From NCBI RefSeq assembly GCF_036324505.1, contig NC_086358.1, forward strand, positions 4,446,268-4,510,267: a stretch of DNA of 64,000 bases, in the 5' to 3' direction. Source of the stretch: Eleginops maclovinus. Taxonomy: Eukaryota; Chordata; Actinopteri; Perciformes; Eleginopidae. The notes below the pieces were generated by a model. That model ran no database searches, was not told the origin of the DNA, and saw only the letters and a list, made by a program, of their open reading frames with translations. The translations under genes and the position numbers were made by a program. Positions 1 to 64,000 of the stretch are shown piece by piece (within the stretch, counting starts at the first letter, position 1; every line of letters starts with the position of its first letter).

Positions 1-54
1 ACCAAGAGCGTTTTGGCCTGGAGATTTATACATGTGATTTTGTGAAAGCCTCAC

Positions 55-63643
<63,589 letters not shown>

Positions 63644-64000
63644 CTGATCAGAGACACAGAGCAGAGACATGAGCTAAAGAAACATCAATCGCGCCAAATG
63701 TTTGAGCCGTTATTCAATATTTTGATATCTTTTTCATTTCATTTGCACGGACAGGGGGTCAATAAGAACACAAACAACTGTTCACTAAATCCCAGAATGG
63801 AATTATTTCTGGTATTAACTGAGTTTGACTGTCTTCACTCTTTATCTTCAGAGGAAGTTATTTGTGCTTCCATTCTGGTGCCGTCTGAAAAACTACATAT
63901 GAAAGTAAATAAACATTTCATTTCCTAATTGTCTTCCTTTATCTTTATTCTTCCGAGCGCCGGTGTCTTTATAATACACTCTGCTTCCTGTCAATCACCG
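63644..64000 (-). other. trrap intron upstream of window exon 1 (partial)
   Basis: AT-rich. The preceding family segment (AYIIRIYQ) is not encoded here, so the previous exon lies beyond the window. No repeat recognised. Confidence 0.8.

Noticed and set aside
1..54. Possible continuation of coding left of exon 52
   Set aside because: Position 53-54 is a GT donor (transcript sense) matching the expected exon end after LISQ; the sequence beyond does not encode the next family residues.

Overview
The window is vertebrate nuclear DNA, almost certainly from a teleost fish of percomorph type. Reasons: small phase-consistent exons in a sea of introns, long CA/TG and TA microsatellites, and fish-typical repeats (Tc1/mariner and hAT DNA transposons, several MITE families, tRNA-derived SINEs). 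I cannot name the species. There are no prokaryotic genes, CRISPR arrays, operons or rRNA genes.

One gene fills the window: trrap, on the minus strand. TRRAP is the giant HEAT/TPR-repeat PIKK-family pseudokinase scaffold that docks MYC, E2F and p53-type activators onto the SAGA/STAGA and NuA4/TIP60 acetyltransferase complexes. I could define 52 consecutive coding exons, from 63643 (upstream) to 55 (downstream). All 51 internal introns have GT donors and AG acceptors, and every reading phase joins without a gap. The exons sum to 8,790 nt, exactly 2,930 codons with no stop. Human TRRAP is about 3,860 residues, so roughly the first 300 residues lie beyond 64000 and the last 630 or so (end of FAT, pseudokinase, FATC) lie before position 1. 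No promoter, start codon, stop codon or poly(A) signal of trrap is inside the window.

Layout, right to left in transcription order: 63643-51358 holds compact exon clusters coding the N-terminal HEAT superhelix, interrupted by an intact-ended hAT insertion at 60108-61301. 49741-37147 continues the superhelix, with a large fold-back element at 44958-45534 and a Tc1 remnant at 38530-39037. 34287-21400 codes the middle region, including a two-part basic NLS-like segment. 19308-55 codes most of the FAT domain, separated by long repeat-rich introns that include a 0.7 kb TGAG array at 8580-9260.

Everything outside the exons looks intronic. The points worth a second look are splice-related: transposon or microsatellite sequence lying at or next to splice sites, two short introns that are multiples of three and stop-free, an enlarged NLS linker, and uniform strand orientation of the long CA arrays. 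I found no evidence of an undescribed gene system.
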